Source: Mycobacterium mantenii (GTDB lineage Bacteria > Actinomycetota > Actinomycetes > Mycobacteriales > Mycobacteriaceae). Taken from it: a DNA stretch of 64,000 bases. Both the position numbers and the translations under genes were made by a program. Below are positions 53,866 through 63,238 of the stretch, one piece after another. The notes below the pieces were generated by a model. That model was not told where the DNA came from and did not search any database. It saw only the letters and a list, made by a program, of their open reading frames with translations. How positions within the stretch are numbered: the first letter of the stretch is position 1; each line of letters opens with the position of its first letter. Location of the stretch: positions 1,116,001-1,180,000 of the forward strand of contig NZ_AP022590.1 in the NCBI RefSeq assembly GCF_010731775.1, written 5' to 3'.

Positions 53866-56217
53866 GTGTCCGCGCTGACGGTTATCAGGGTCATTGAGTT
53901 GGCCGAATCCGTTGCGGGGGAATATTGCGGCAAGCTGCTGGCCGACTTCGGCGCCGAGGTCATCAAGATCGAGGCGCCGAAGTGCGGCAGCGCGACCCGC
54001 GCGATGGCGCCGCTGCTCGCCGATGGCTGCGAGGGCAGCGGGCTGTTCGCCTACCTCAACACCAACAAGCGCTCGGTCGTGCTCGATCCCGGCTCGGCGG
54101 CCGACGCCGAGCGGTTGCACCGGCTCATCGACTCCGCCGATGCGGTCATCGATCACCGGCCCACGGACCGGTCCGCGCGTCACCCGTCCGTGGTCTTCTG
54201 CTCCATCACCCCGTACGGCCAGGGGGTGGCCGCCGACTTCGACAATGCCCGGAGCATCAACGTGTTCCACGCCAGCGGGTGGGGTTATCACACCCCGAGC
54301 CACCCGGACCCGGGCAGGCCGCCGCTGCAGGGGCCGGGTCGCTTCCTGGCCGACTATGAGGCCGGGCTGGAGGCGGCGCTGTGTATCGCGTCCTCGTTGT
54401 GGGGACGCCTGCATACCGGCGAAGGCGAATCCATCGATATCTCCCAGCAGGCCGTCCTGGTGTCACGCGCCGATTGCATCCTGGGCCGCCTCGTCACCGG
54501 CGAGGTGCCGGCCGACGGTGAGCGCGGTGATTACGATCAGGCCGGACCCGCGTCGTTCTTTGCCTGCGCCGATGGGTTCGTCTACCTGTACATGACCAGC
54601 CGCGCCCACTGGTTAGGCGTGAAAACCCTTCTGGGCCAGGCTGAATGGCTTGATGAGTTCGAGGACGATTGGCTGGAGTTCTCCGTCACCGCGGAGAAGG
54701 TCACCGCCTTCCAGCGGGGGTTCGCCGCCTGGGTCGCCGGCCTGGCCAAAGAGGAGGCGTCGGAAAAGGCCCAGCGGCTCGGAGTGCCGCTGGTGCCCGT
54801 CAACGGCGCCGCGGATCTGCATCACTCGCCCCAGTACCGGCATCGGGGGTTCTTCCAGCAGGTTCGCCACCCAGTGCTGGGCGAAGCGGCGTATCCGACC
54901 GTGCCGTATGCGTTCAGCGCAACGCCCGCGCGAATCACCAGTGCCGCACCGAGTCTCGGCGAGCACACCGGGTCGGTCATGGAAGGTGTCGACCTGCCGC
55001 GCGCACGGCCGGCGGCCCAGTCACCGCAACTGAAGCCGCCCCGGGATGCGCGGGGTGGACCGCTGGAAGGCGTGCGCGTCGTCGAGCTCACCAAGGTGTG
55101 GGCCGGCCCGTACGCCGGAAAACTGCTGGCGATGCTGGGCGCCGAAGTGATCAAGGTCGAGACGGCTGACAGCCCCGAGGAGATGCGCGCATACGGCGGC
55201 ACCGATATCAACCACGCACCATATTTCATGAGCATCAACCCCGAGATCCTCAGCGTGGACCTCGATATCAAGTCGGACGAGGGGATGGCGCGGCTGCGCG
55301 AGCTGATCGTCCGCAGCGACATCGTCATCAATAATCTGCGTCCGGGCGCGATGGAGCGCCAGGGCCTGGGGTATCGACAGCTCACCGAGATCAAGCCCGA
55401 CATCATCTCCGTGTCGATCAAGATGTGGGGCAACGACGGACCGCTGGGCCATCAAACCGGTTATGCGCCATGCTTTGCCGCGCTGGCCGGACCGGCCTCC
55501 CTGGTCGGCTATCCCGACGGGCCGCCGCTCGGGACCAGCATGCGCTACGGCGATTCGACGGTCGGCGCGGCCGCCGCATATGCCGCCGTGGTGGCGCTGC
55601 TGCATCGGGACCTCAGCGGCGCGGGGCAATTCGTCGACGTGTCGGCCGTGGAGACCCTCTCCTCGATGATCGGCGACTGCCTGCTGGAACATTCGGTGAC
55701 GGGGCGACGACTGGGTCCCAGCGGCAACAACCACCCGGACATGTGCCCGCATGGCTGCTACCCGTGCGTCGACGGCGCGTGGATCACCGTGGCCGTCGCG
55801 ACCGACACCGAATGGAGCCGGTTGTGCGAGGTACTCGGCGCCGCGACACTGGCGGACGAGCCCCGCTACGCCACGAGCGATGGGCGACACCGGCACGCCG
55901 AGGCGCTCGACGCGGATCTCGCCCGGCTCACTCGGGGACAGGACGCGGAGCGGCTCGCCGAGCGGCTGCGGGCGGCGGGAGTGCCGGCCGCCAAGAGCGC
56001 CACATCGCTGGATGTGATTGGCGATCAACGACTGTGGGACCGCGAGCTGTATCGCTTCGTCACGGATCACCGCGAGGGCCAGCGACCGGTGCTGGGGCCG
56101 TCCTGGCGAATGGCGCGCCGCCCGGCCCGGATCACGCGCGGCGCACCGGACCTGGGTGAGGACACCGGCTACGTTCTACACGAGATCCTTGGCACGCAAC
56201 CGACGGGCGGAACATGA
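53866..56217 (+). CDS. Fused tandem CaiB/BaiF (class III) CoA-transferase
   Basis: 783 residues made of two complete class III CoA-transferase domains. Domain 1 (1-375) has ELAESVAGEYCGKLLADFGAEV and candidate catalytic Asp163 (RFLADYEAGLEAAL). Domain 2 (~400-780) has ELTKVWAGPYAGKLLAMLGAEV and Asp563 (RYGDSTVGAAAAYAAV). A Pro-rich linker (~376-398) joins them. Family enzymes form interlocked dimers, so a fused pair may fold as one pseudo-dimer. It would load CoA from a donor acyl-CoA onto the pathway acid. GTG start 19 bp after the crotonase; overlaps the next SDR by 4 bp. Confidence 0.92.
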   Translation: MSALTVIRVIELAESVAGEYCGKLLADFGAEVIKIEAPKCGSATRAMAPLLADGCEGSGLFAYLNTNKRSVVLDPGSAADAERLHRLIDSADAVIDHRPTDRSARHPSVVFCSITPYGQGVAADFDNARSINVFHASGWGYHTPSHPDPGRPPLQGPGRFLADYEAGLEAALCIASSLWGRLHTGEGESIDISQQAVLVSRADCILGRLVTGEVPADGERGDYDQAGPASFFACADGFVYLYMTSRAHWLGVKTLLGQAEWLDEFEDDWLEFSVTAEKVTAFQRGFAAWVAGLAKEEASEKAQRLGVPLVPVNGAADLHHSPQYRHRGFFQQVRHPVLGEAAYPTVPYAFSATPARITSAAPSLGEHTGSVMEGVDLPRARPAAQSPQLKPPRDARGGPLEGVRVVELTKVWAGPYAGKLLAMLGAEVIKVETADSPEEMRAYGGTDINHAPYFMSINPEILSVDLDIKSDEGMARLRELIVRSDIVINNLRPGAMERQGLGYRQLTEIKPDIISVSIKMWGNDGPLGHQTGYAPCFAALAGPASLVGYPDGPPLGTSMRYGDSTVGAAAAYAAVVALLHRDLSGAGQFVDVSAVETLSSMIGDCLLEHSVTGRRLGPSGNNHPDMCPHGCYPCVDGAWITVAVATDTEWSRLCEVLGAATLADEPRYATSDGRHRHAEALDADLARLTRGQDAERLAERLRAAGVPAAKSATSLDVIGDQRLWDRELYRFVTDHREGQRPVLGPSWRMARRPARITRGAPDLGEDTGYVLHEILGTQPTGGT

Positions 56218-56975
56218 CGACACTGGAGCGCACCGCGGCCCTGGTCACCGGCGCCAGCAGCGGCATCGGCGCGGCGACGGCCCAGGCGCTGGCCGCCGAG
56301 GGCGCGGCGGTGGCTCTGCTCGCGCGCCGGGCCGAGCGGTTGACGGAGCTGAAAGCCCAGATCGAATCCGCCGGTGGTACAGCGCTGGTGGTGGCCGCCG
56401 ACGTCACCGATGCCGACCAGGTGGCCGCCGCCGTCCAGCGCACCATCGCGGAGCTGGGACGCCTCGACATCCTGGTGAACAACGCCGGCCTGATGCAGTC
56501 GGCGCCCGCCACCGCGGCGCCCCTGCGGGATTGGGACCAGATGGTGTCGGTCAACGTGCAGGGCGTCCTCTATGCCACCCGCGTGGCGCTTCCCCACCTG
56601 ATCGAGGCGGCCGCCGACTCGCCGCGCGGGGTCGCCGACCTGGTCACCATCAGTTCCACCGCGGGCTGGGTGGCCCGGCCGAACACCGCGGTGTATTCGC
56701 TGACCAAATTCGGCGTGAACGCCTTCAGCGAGGGCCTTCGCCAGGAGGTGCTCGGCAAGCGGGTCCGGGTGGGAGTGGTGGGGCCCGGGACCGTCGACAC
56801 CGAAATCTTCAGCCATCTGGCCGAACCCTCGCGGGAGGCGTTCGAGCGGCAGACGGCCGGCATGGTCATGCTGCGACCGGAGGACATCGCGGATGCGGTG
56901 TTGTTCATGGTGACGCGTGACCGGCGGGTGGCGGTCAATCACATGCTGGTGCGCGCGGCCGAGCAGACTTGGTAA
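56214..56975 (+). CDS. Short-chain dehydrogenase/reductase
   Basis: 253 residues, classical SDR: TGASSGIG near residue 13, LLARRAERL (basic residues after beta-2, favouring NADP), NNAG, a serine in TISSTAGW and YSLTK. It belongs to the group of serine/threonine-type 3-hydroxy acid dehydrogenase relatives. It is translationally coupled to the CoA-transferase gene (ATGA). It probably interconverts a hydroxy and keto group after CoA loading. Confidence 0.88.
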   Translation: MTTLERTAALVTGASSGIGAATAQALAAEGAAVALLARRAERLTELKAQIESAGGTALVVAADVTDADQVAAAVQRTIAELGRLDILVNNAGLMQSAPATAAPLRDWDQMVSVNVQGVLYATRVALPHLIEAAADSPRGVADLVTISSTAGWVARPNTAVYSLTKFGVNAFSEGLRQEVLGKRVRVGVVGPGTVDTEIFSHLAEPSREAFERQTAGMVMLRPEDIADAVLFMVTRDRRVAVNHMLVRAAEQTW

Positions 56976-56979
56976 TCAG

Positions 56980-58260
56980 TTGATTTCGCATTGGGCCGTC
57001 GGCGACCGTTACGACGTGCCCTTTCCGGCCGACCCCGCGGCCCTGCACAGCGGCGGGGCGGGATTTCTCACCGAGGCCTTTCTCGCCTCGGGTGCGTTGC
57101 GGGACAACGCGATCGCGAGCGTGACCGGCTTCAGCGAGGTCGCCGGCGGCAGCACGGGACGCAAGGCGGCCCTCTCGGTCGAATACGCGAAGCCCGCGCC
57201 GGGGCTGCCCACCGAGCTGTTCGTCAAGTTCTCGCGTGACTTCGCCGACCCGGCGCGCGATCGCGGCAAGACGCAAATGGAGCCGGAAGTGCGGTTCGCC
57301 GCGCTGTCGGGGGCACCCGCGTTTCCCATCGCGGTGCCCCGGGTGCTGTTCGCCGACTATCACCGCCAGACCGGGACCGGGATACTGGTCACCGAGCGGA
57401 TTGGGTTCGGCGACAACGGAATCGAACGTCAGTATCACAAGTGCCTCGACTACGAGATGCCCGAGCCGTTGGAGCATTACCGCGCGCTGCTCACCGCGCT
57501 GGCCCGGCTGGCCGGAACCCACCGATCCGGGCGGCTGCCGGCGGAGCTGACCGCATCCTTCCCGCTGGGCATGGCGGCCGCGACGGTGGGGGAGCGGGAG
57601 CCGCTGTCGGTAATCAAGCTGGAACGCCGGGTGAACCAACTCGCCGAATTCGCCGAAAGCCACAGCGGGCTGCTGCCCGCTTGTTCGCCCGAGTTCATCG
57701 CCCGCCTGCGCCAAGACGCGCCGCGGTTCGCGCACCACGAGCAGACCATCACCAGCCGACTGGCCGCCGACTCGGACTACGTCGCGCTGTGCCACTGGAA
57801 TGCCAACATCGACAACGCATGGTTCTGGCGAGATGCCGAAGGCGCTCTGCGCTGCGGCCTGATGGACTGGGGATGCGTCGGCCAGATGAACCTGGGCATG
57901 GCCTTGTGGGGAGCGATGTCCGGCGCCGAAACCGAGATGTGGGATGCCCACCTCGGCGAACTTTTGCGATTGTTCGTCAGCGAGTTCCATCGTTGTGGCG
58001 GACCGCAACTCGACCCGGATCGGTTGCGCCGGCACACATTGCTCTACGCCTCGGCGATGGGGGTCGCCTGGCTCTTCGGAGTACCCGCGTTGATCCGCAA
58101 GCGATTCGAGGCCATACCGAACAGTCGCCGGCACGCGCTAATCAAGGACGACGAGAGCCTGCGCGCACCGTTGCAGATGCTGTCGAACCTGCTGTTCCTG
58201 TGGGACCGGTATCGCGTGGGCGAGTTGCTCGATGCGGCCGTTGCCGAAGGGCCGCGTTGA
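56980..58260 (+). CDS. Aminoglycoside phosphotransferase/kinase-fold protein
   Basis: About 426 residues from a TTG at 56980, four bases after the SDR stop; the start is uncertain. Kinase-like landmarks: VTGFSEVAGGSTGRKAALSV (nucleotide loop), LPTELFVKFSR with a lysine, the catalytic-loop-like CHWNANIDNAWFW and the metal motif GLMDWGCVGQM. This is the ecdysteroid-kinase/APH-like group often found in mycobacterial lipid-degradation operons. It may phosphorylate a hydroxylated substrate; no experimental role is known to me. Last gene of the P450 operon. Confidence 0.8.
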   Translation: MISHWAVGDRYDVPFPADPAALHSGGAGFLTEAFLASGALRDNAIASVTGFSEVAGGSTGRKAALSVEYAKPAPGLPTELFVKFSRDFADPARDRGKTQMEPEVRFAALSGAPAFPIAVPRVLFADYHRQTGTGILVTERIGFGDNGIERQYHKCLDYEMPEPLEHYRALLTALARLAGTHRSGRLPAELTASFPLGMAAATVGEREPLSVIKLERRVNQLAEFAESHSGLLPACSPEFIARLRQDAPRFAHHEQTITSRLAADSDYVALCHWNANIDNAWFWRDAEGALRCGLMDWGCVGQMNLGMALWGAMSGAETEMWDAHLGELLRLFVSEFHRCGGPQLDPDRLRRHTLLYASAMGVAWLFGVPALIRKRFEAIPNSRRHALIKDDESLRAPLQMLSNLLFLWDRYRVGELLDAAVAEGPR

Positions 58261-58267
58261 CCACGCT

Positions 58268-59116
58268 TCACTCCCGCGTGCTCGCGCCCTCGCGGCGTCG
58301 TACCCCGGCCAATACGTCGTCGGCGGCGCGGAATTGGAGGCGGCGCACCTGTCCCGCCTCTATGGTGAAGTCGAAGGCGACCTTGACCTCACCGCGGTGA
58401 ATCCAGGCGGCGCCCGGGCGATCCTCGACGAAGACCGGGAAGGCTGCCTTGGCAGCGCCGCTGAAGAAGCCGGCCACCTCATCGGGGCCCTGCAGGCGCG
58501 TCGGTGTGCCGAGCGCGGCCGCGGCCGCGTCGGCGGAGACCGTTACGTCGGGCGCGAGCAGCTCCAGCAGCCGGGTGAAGTCGCCCTCGCGCGCTGCGGC
58601 CATGAAGGCGTCCACCACCTCCCAGTCGGCGAGGGCATCCTCGGGCGCAGGCGGGCGCACCTTGGCCCGAGCCCGAGAGGCCAGCTTGCGCGCCGCGACC
58701 GGGGTTGTGTCGAGCATGGAGGCGATCAACTCGAAGTCAACGCCGAAGCTGTCGTGCAGCACGAAGGCCACCCGCTCGGCGGGTGATAGCCGGTCGAGCA
58801 CTACCTGCAGGGCGATGCCGACGGTGTCGGCCAGCACCACGTCGTCCGCCGAATCAGGTTCCGTCGCCTCGACCTGAATCGACTCCGTCGGCACCGGGGT
58901 ACGCGCCCGCAGCCGGTCGAGGCACAGCCGCGAGGTCACCGTGGTGAGCCAGCCCGGCAGGTTGTCGATCGGCTCTTCGGTGGCGTGCAGCCGCAACCAC
59001 GCCTGCTGCACGACGTCCTGAGCCCCGTCGGCGTCGCCCAGGATCCGCGCGGCGATGCGCAGCAGCCGAGGCCGCTCGGCCTCGAACCCGTCGCGGAGCT
59101 GGTCGTCGTTCACCAT
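58268..59116 (-). CDS. ECF sigma factor with C-terminal SnoaL domain (SigJ/ECF41-like)
   Basis: 282 residues from the ATG at 59116 (a GTG at 59125 is possible). Region 2 is visible in RLLRIAARILGDADGAQDVVQQAWLRLH, region 4 in LSPAERVAFVLHDSFGVDFELIASMLDTTPVAARKLASRAR. The C-terminal ~110 residues form an NTF2/SnoaL-like domain (VVDAFMAAAREGDFTRLLELLAPDV). ECF41-type factors use this extension instead of an anti-sigma factor to tune activity. It diverges from a DUF1059 gene across 82 bp and converges on the kinase-fold gene. Confidence 0.9.
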   Translation of the reverse strand: MVNDDQLRDGFEAERPRLLRIAARILGDADGAQDVVQQAWLRLHATEEPIDNLPGWLTTVTSRLCLDRLRARTPVPTESIQVEATEPDSADDVVLADTVGIALQVVLDRLSPAERVAFVLHDSFGVDFELIASMLDTTPVAARKLASRARAKVRPPAPEDALADWEVVDAFMAAAREGDFTRLLELLAPDVTVSADAAAAALGTPTRLQGPDEVAGFFSGAAKAAFPVFVEDRPGAAWIHRGEVKVAFDFTIEAGQVRRLQFRAADDVLAGVRRREGASTRE

Positions 59117-59198
59117 GGCGGTCACACTTTCGTCGTCGGGTGCGTCACCATCCTGACGCACCGGGACCGCCCGGTGTGACCAGAGGAGGAGGACCCTT

Positions 59199-59435
59199 GT
59201 GAAGACCATGACCTGCCAGGACCTCGGTGGCCCGTGCGACCTCGCGCACCGCGGCGAGAGCGCCGACGAGATCATCAAGGCGCAGGACCGACACCTCAAG
59301 GAAGTCGTTGAGGCCGGCGACGACGCCCACGTGCCCGCGCGCGAGGACATGAAGGGCCGCTGGCGCCACCCGATCAAGTCGATGGGTTGGTACAACGGCG
59401 TCAAGAAGCGGTTCGCCGAGCTGCCGGAGAGATGA
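59199..59435 (+). CDS. Small DUF1059-like protein
   Basis: 78 residues with a strong AGGAGGAGGA ribosome site before the GTG at 59199. MKTMTCQDLGGPCD is the normal opening of DUF1059 proteins, followed by SADEIIKAQDRHLKEVVEAGDDAH, then a C-terminal helix with MGWYNGVKKRF. It is divergent from the sigma factor gene and is a plausible member of its regulon. Function unknown. Confidence 0.8.
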   Translation: MKTMTCQDLGGPCDLAHRGESADEIIKAQDRHLKEVVEAGDDAHVPAREDMKGRWRHPIKSMGWYNGVKKRFAELPER

Positions 59436-59458
59436 AGCTCGGGGAGGGACGCCCTGCG

Positions 59459-60819
59459 CTAAGGCTCGTCGTCGTCCTCGCCCCGTAGCAGCTTCTCGGG
59501 GTGATGAAACGTATTGGTGCGGGGCCGGCCCCGGTCCAGGTGCGGTGGCGGCAGCCATTCGGTGTCACCCCCGGCGTTCTTGCGGGTGGTCCATCCGCCG
59601 GGCCGCAGCAGGCGGTGGTGGGGGCCGCAGGCGAAGGTGAGTTCGTCGACGTTGCTGGTGTGGCACGTGGCCCAGTCGGTGACGTGGTGGACTTCGCAGT
59701 AGTAGCCGGGCACGGTGCATCCGGGTGCCGAGCAGCCGCGGTCCTTGGCGTACAGGACGATTCGCTGAGCCGGTGAGGCCAGGCGTTTGGTGTGATACAG
59801 CGCCAGGGCCTTGCCTTTGTCGAAGATCGCCAGGTAGTGATGCGCATGGCGGGCGAGCCGGATCACGTCGCTCATCGGCAGGATGGTGCCGTCACCGGTC
59901 AGGCCCCGACCTGCAGCGGCTTCCAGCTCCTGCAGCGTCGTCGTGACGACGATCGAGGCCGGTAAGCCATTGTGCTGTCCCAACTTTCCGGAAGCCAACA
60001 ACGCGCGCAAGCCCGCGTTGAGCGCGTCGTGCTGGCGCTGGGCGGCGCTGCGGCCATCCGTTCAATGGCCTGCTCACTGGGAGCCCCATCCACGCAGGGG
60101 GTTTCGTCATCGGGGTTGCACATGCCGGGTGCGGCGAGTTTGGCCAGCACCGCCTCGAGGGTGGCGCGCGCCTCGGGGGTGAGCCAGCCGCGCAGCGCCG
60201 ACATGCCGTCGGGTTGCTGGTTGCCCAGCGTCAGGCCGCGCTGCCGGGCCCGGTCCTCGTCGGTGAAGGTGCCGTCGGGGTTGAGACAATCGGCCAGGAT
60301 GTCGGCCAGCTTGGCGAGTTGCTCGGGCCGATACCGGGTTCCTTCCCAGGCGAGCTTGGCCTCGGCCTGCTCGCGGGTGGCCGCATCTATCCAGCCGGGC
60401 AGTTGGTGGTAGAACGTGCGGATCACCGCGACTTGGCCGGCCCCTAGTGTGCCGTCGCGTTGGGCGGCCGCGGTGGCGGCCAGCAGCGGTGCGACGGGTT
60501 CACCGGTCAGGCCGTGCCGCGGGCCCAGATCCCGCGCTTCCTTGATGCGCCGGGAGGCTTCGCCGCGGCTGATCAGCGTCGATTCGGTGAGCGCATGAGC
60601 CAGCGTGCCGCCGAGTTCCTCGGACGGGGCCTGGCGGGCAAGGGAATTGATCAGCGGGTGTTCGATGGCCGGCAACCGGCGACGCACCTTCTCGCAGCGC
60701 TCCAGCATCGCCAACTGCTCGCGGGTGGCCAACGCATCGCAGTCGTACCCGATGAGGTCATCGAGGGCGGCGTCGATACCGTCGAACGCCGCCGACAGGG
60801 CCTCCCGATCTACACTCAC
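59459..60819 (-). pseudogene. 13E12-type DUF222/HNH endonuclease-like protein, frameshifted
   Basis: From the ATG at 60819, DUF222 ([19 protein letters not shown] through [20 protein letters not shown]) reads well to EQAIER. The frame then shifts near 60058; the continuation [20 protein letters not shown] and the HNH domain ([19 protein letters not shown], then [14 protein letters not shown]) lie in another frame, ending at 59459. Adding one base restores a ~450-residue protein. This family is repeated in mycobacterial genomes and is sometimes linked to mobile DNA. Either broken or a sequencing error. Confidence 0.85.
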
Positions 60820-60897
60820 ACCCCGAAGCTATCGGAGCCCACCGACAAGAAACGCCGCTTAGTGACCAGTGAAACGCAAGTGGCCCAAGTGAGTTCG

Positions 60898-62013
60898 TTA
60901 TTTCCAGGACGGGCCGGTGGTCAGTACCTCGACGCCATTGTCGGTGATGTGCACGGTGTCTCGGCGGAACACCGCGCCGACGTCCCGCTGCCACACATAC
61001 GCGGTGATCGCCAACACCATCCCGGCCTCGAGCCGGTCGAGTTCCCCTGCGGCCAAGAGCGATTCGGACACCACGGGTGGATCGAAGCCCAGCCCCAGCC
61101 CGTGCGCGACCGGCATCGGCGGGATCGGTTCATCCGCCGCGCCGTACGCGGCGAGCAGATCATCGGTGGGTGCGCCCGGTCGACAGGCGGCAAGCAGCCT
61201 GTCGTACAAGCGGTTCGAGCGCTCGAAGAGCGCCCGCGCCTCGCCACTGAGGTCATCGCCGGCCGGCCAGGTTCGGCCCACCTCGGCGACATAGCCGTTC
61301 GCCAGCGCGCCCGCGGCAAAAGCGACGAGGTCACCCGGCCTGATCTCGGCCGCGCCACGACGCCACGGCTTCTCCCGGGAGGTCACCCACGCGGCGTCCT
61401 GGGTGGCGGGGGTGCTCACCCCGCCTGCGGCCATCGCCTCCATCATCACGCCGGCCAGCGTCCGTTCGGACACACCCGGCGCCAATTCGTCCAGCGCGGT
61501 GGCCAATCCGTGTTCGGCGACACGCAACGCCTGATCCATCGCCGCGAGCTCGCCGGGCGTCTTGATTCGCCGAGCAGCACGCATCGCCGGCTCAGCGTCG
61601 ACGAGTTCGGCATTGGGGAACGCCTGGGGCAGCAACGCCGCGAAAGTCGGTGTGATCGAGTCGGTCCCGACCCGCCGCGCCGCTTCAGCGCCGTCGATCT
61701 TCTTCAGCACGTCGATGAGCGTCATTGGGTTCCAGGCCAGTCCGTACAGGTGGTCGTGGCCGATCTCCTCCGGGACGCCCTCGTCGTCGGTGCTGTTGAG
61801 GTAGATGTCTCCGGTGGCACGCACCAGCACGCACATCGGACCGAAGGGGCGGGTGCCGGCGATCCACAGTTGCGGGGCGCCGGTGACGTAACGGATGTTG
61901 GCCTGCCGGCCCAGGACCAGGATGTCCAGGCCGTGCTCCTCCATCTGGGCGAGCGCCCGTTCCCTGCGGCCCGACCGCAACGCACGCGCGTCGGGCAGAA
62001 CTTCAGTCGCCAT
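60898..62013 (-). CDS. M24 (creatinase/prolidase-fold) protein lacking metal ligands
   Basis: 371 residues from the ATG at 62013. It has the N-terminal creatinase domain (ALAQMEEHGLDILVLGRQANIRYVTG) and the pita-bread domain. Of the five M24 metal ligands only the histidine remains (His304, AHGLGLGFDPP); the aspartates are Ala233 and Glu244 (AFAAGALANGYVAEVGRTW) and the glutamates are about Thr337 and Asp352. Creatinase-type members work without metal, so it may be a metal-free hydrolase or a non-catalytic partner of the M24 protein encoded just upstream, whose stop it overlaps by 11 bp. Confidence 0.85.
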   Translation of the reverse strand: MATEVLPDARALRSGRRERALAQMEEHGLDILVLGRQANIRYVTGAPQLWIAGTRPFGPMCVLVRATGDIYLNSTDDEGVPEEIGHDHLYGLAWNPMTLIDVLKKIDGAEAARRVGTDSITPTFAALLPQAFPNAELVDAEPAMRAARRIKTPGELAAMDQALRVAEHGLATALDELAPGVSERTLAGVMMEAMAAGGVSTPATQDAAWVTSREKPWRRGAAEIRPGDLVAFAAGALANGYVAEVGRTWPAGDDLSGEARALFERSNRLYDRLLAACRPGAPTDDLLAAYGAADEPIPPMPVAHGLGLGFDPPVVSESLLAAGELDRLEAGMVLAITAYVWQRDVGAVFRRDTVHITDNGVEVLTTGPSWK

Positions 62014-63238
62014 AGGGAGTGTAGGGGTAGTCGGTAATCGGCGCATAGCCGTCTTCGGTGATCACCACGATCTCCTCACTGCGATAGCCTCCCGTTCCGT
62101 CCGCCCACATCACCGGTTCCAGCACCAGAACCATGCCGGGCGGAAAGACGAAGTTGTCGTCGAACTCCTCGCCGAGATCCGTTCCGATCATTGGCGCCTC
62201 GGCAGGGTAGGTACCGATACCGTGGCCCAGATAGAAATGCGGCAACCACGGCTTGCGGCCACCGTTGGCCGCGATCGCGGCGCGTGCCAAATCACCCGAC
62301 GTCACACCGGCTTTGGTCACCGCGAGCACCGCGTCCAGCACGGCTCGCCACTGCCGGAACTGGTCCTGTTGTCGCGGCGTGGGTTTCTCGCCGACCACCC
62401 AGGTGCGGCCGAAGTCGGAGCAGTATCCGTGGTAGGTGATGCTGATGTCGGTCCACAGCACGTCGCCGGCCGCCAGTTCCCGATCGGTGGGCAACAGCGG
62501 CAGGGCGAGATCGCCGTGCGTCGTCCACACTCCGGCCTCGCGTGAACTCGGCATCACCTGCCAAATGGCCTCGAGCATGTTGGTGGTGGCGCCCAGCTCG
62601 AACGCGCGGCGGACGAACGTGGCCGAAAGATCGATCTGCCGCACGCCCGGCTTCAACGCCTTCTGCACGTCGACGATCGCCTCTTCGGTGATGCGGGCCG
62701 CCCGGCGAAGGCAGGACAGCTCGTCGCGGGTCTTCACCAATTGCGCGGCACCGAGCACGATCGCCGCGTCCGTCGGCGGCCCCGCGGGGAACAGCGTGGC
62801 CGCCGCCCGGCGCATGGCACCGGTGAGCTCGTCGACGGCGATGTTGGCCCCCGGCGGGACGAGCCCGGCCAGCTCCCGCGCGAACTCCTTTACCCCGTAC
62901 TCGAATTCGAGGTAGGCGGGGCCGTGCAGATGGTCGTCCGGCACCGGATACTCCGCGGCCGCTCCGCTGCGGAACGGCATGAAAAGGTGCGGATGCACGT
63001 CTTCGGCGAGCACGACGGCGACCGGGCGCTCGACGTGCGACAGACCCGCGTCCAGAAGCGGCCAGCTGGCTCCGGTCGCGTATCCGACGTAGCCGTTCAT
63101 CAACAGGATCAACGCGTCGACGCCATGTTCGGCCATGGCGGACCGCAGCCGCGCTCCGATCTCGGCACGCATGCGGGCACAGTCCGGTGCGTCGGGTATG
63201 TCGAGCACCGAGCCGGGGGAGGTCACCGAGTTCGTCAT
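62003..63238 (-). CDS. M24 metallopeptidase-family protein (prolidase-like)
   Basis: 411 residues with an N-terminal creatinase domain (LRSAMAEHGVDALILLMNGYVGYATG) and a catalytic domain with all five metal ligands: Asp264 (LWTDISITYHG), Asp275 (CSDFGRTW), His339 (YLGHGIGTYP), Glu374 (LVLEPVMW) and Glu388 (YRSEEIVVITEDG). It should cleave a peptide or amide bond. Start overlaps the amidohydrolase stop by 4 bp and its end overlaps the second M24 gene by 11 bp, so three hydrolase genes form one unit. Confidence 0.9.
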   Translation of the reverse strand: MTNSVTSPGSVLDIPDAPDCARMRAEIGARLRSAMAEHGVDALILLMNGYVGYATGASWPLLDAGLSHVERPVAVVLAEDVHPHLFMPFRSGAAAEYPVPDDHLHGPAYLEFEYGVKEFARELAGLVPPGANIAVDELTGAMRRAAATLFPAGPPTDAAIVLGAAQLVKTRDELSCLRRAARITEEAIVDVQKALKPGVRQIDLSATFVRRAFELGATTNMLEAIWQVMPSSREAGVWTTHGDLALPLLPTDRELAAGDVLWTDISITYHGYCSDFGRTWVVGEKPTPRQQDQFRQWRAVLDAVLAVTKAGVTSGDLARAAIAANGGRKPWLPHFYLGHGIGTYPAEAPMIGTDLGEEFDDNFVFPPGMVLVLEPVMWADGTGGYRSEEIVVITEDGYAPITDYPYTPYGD

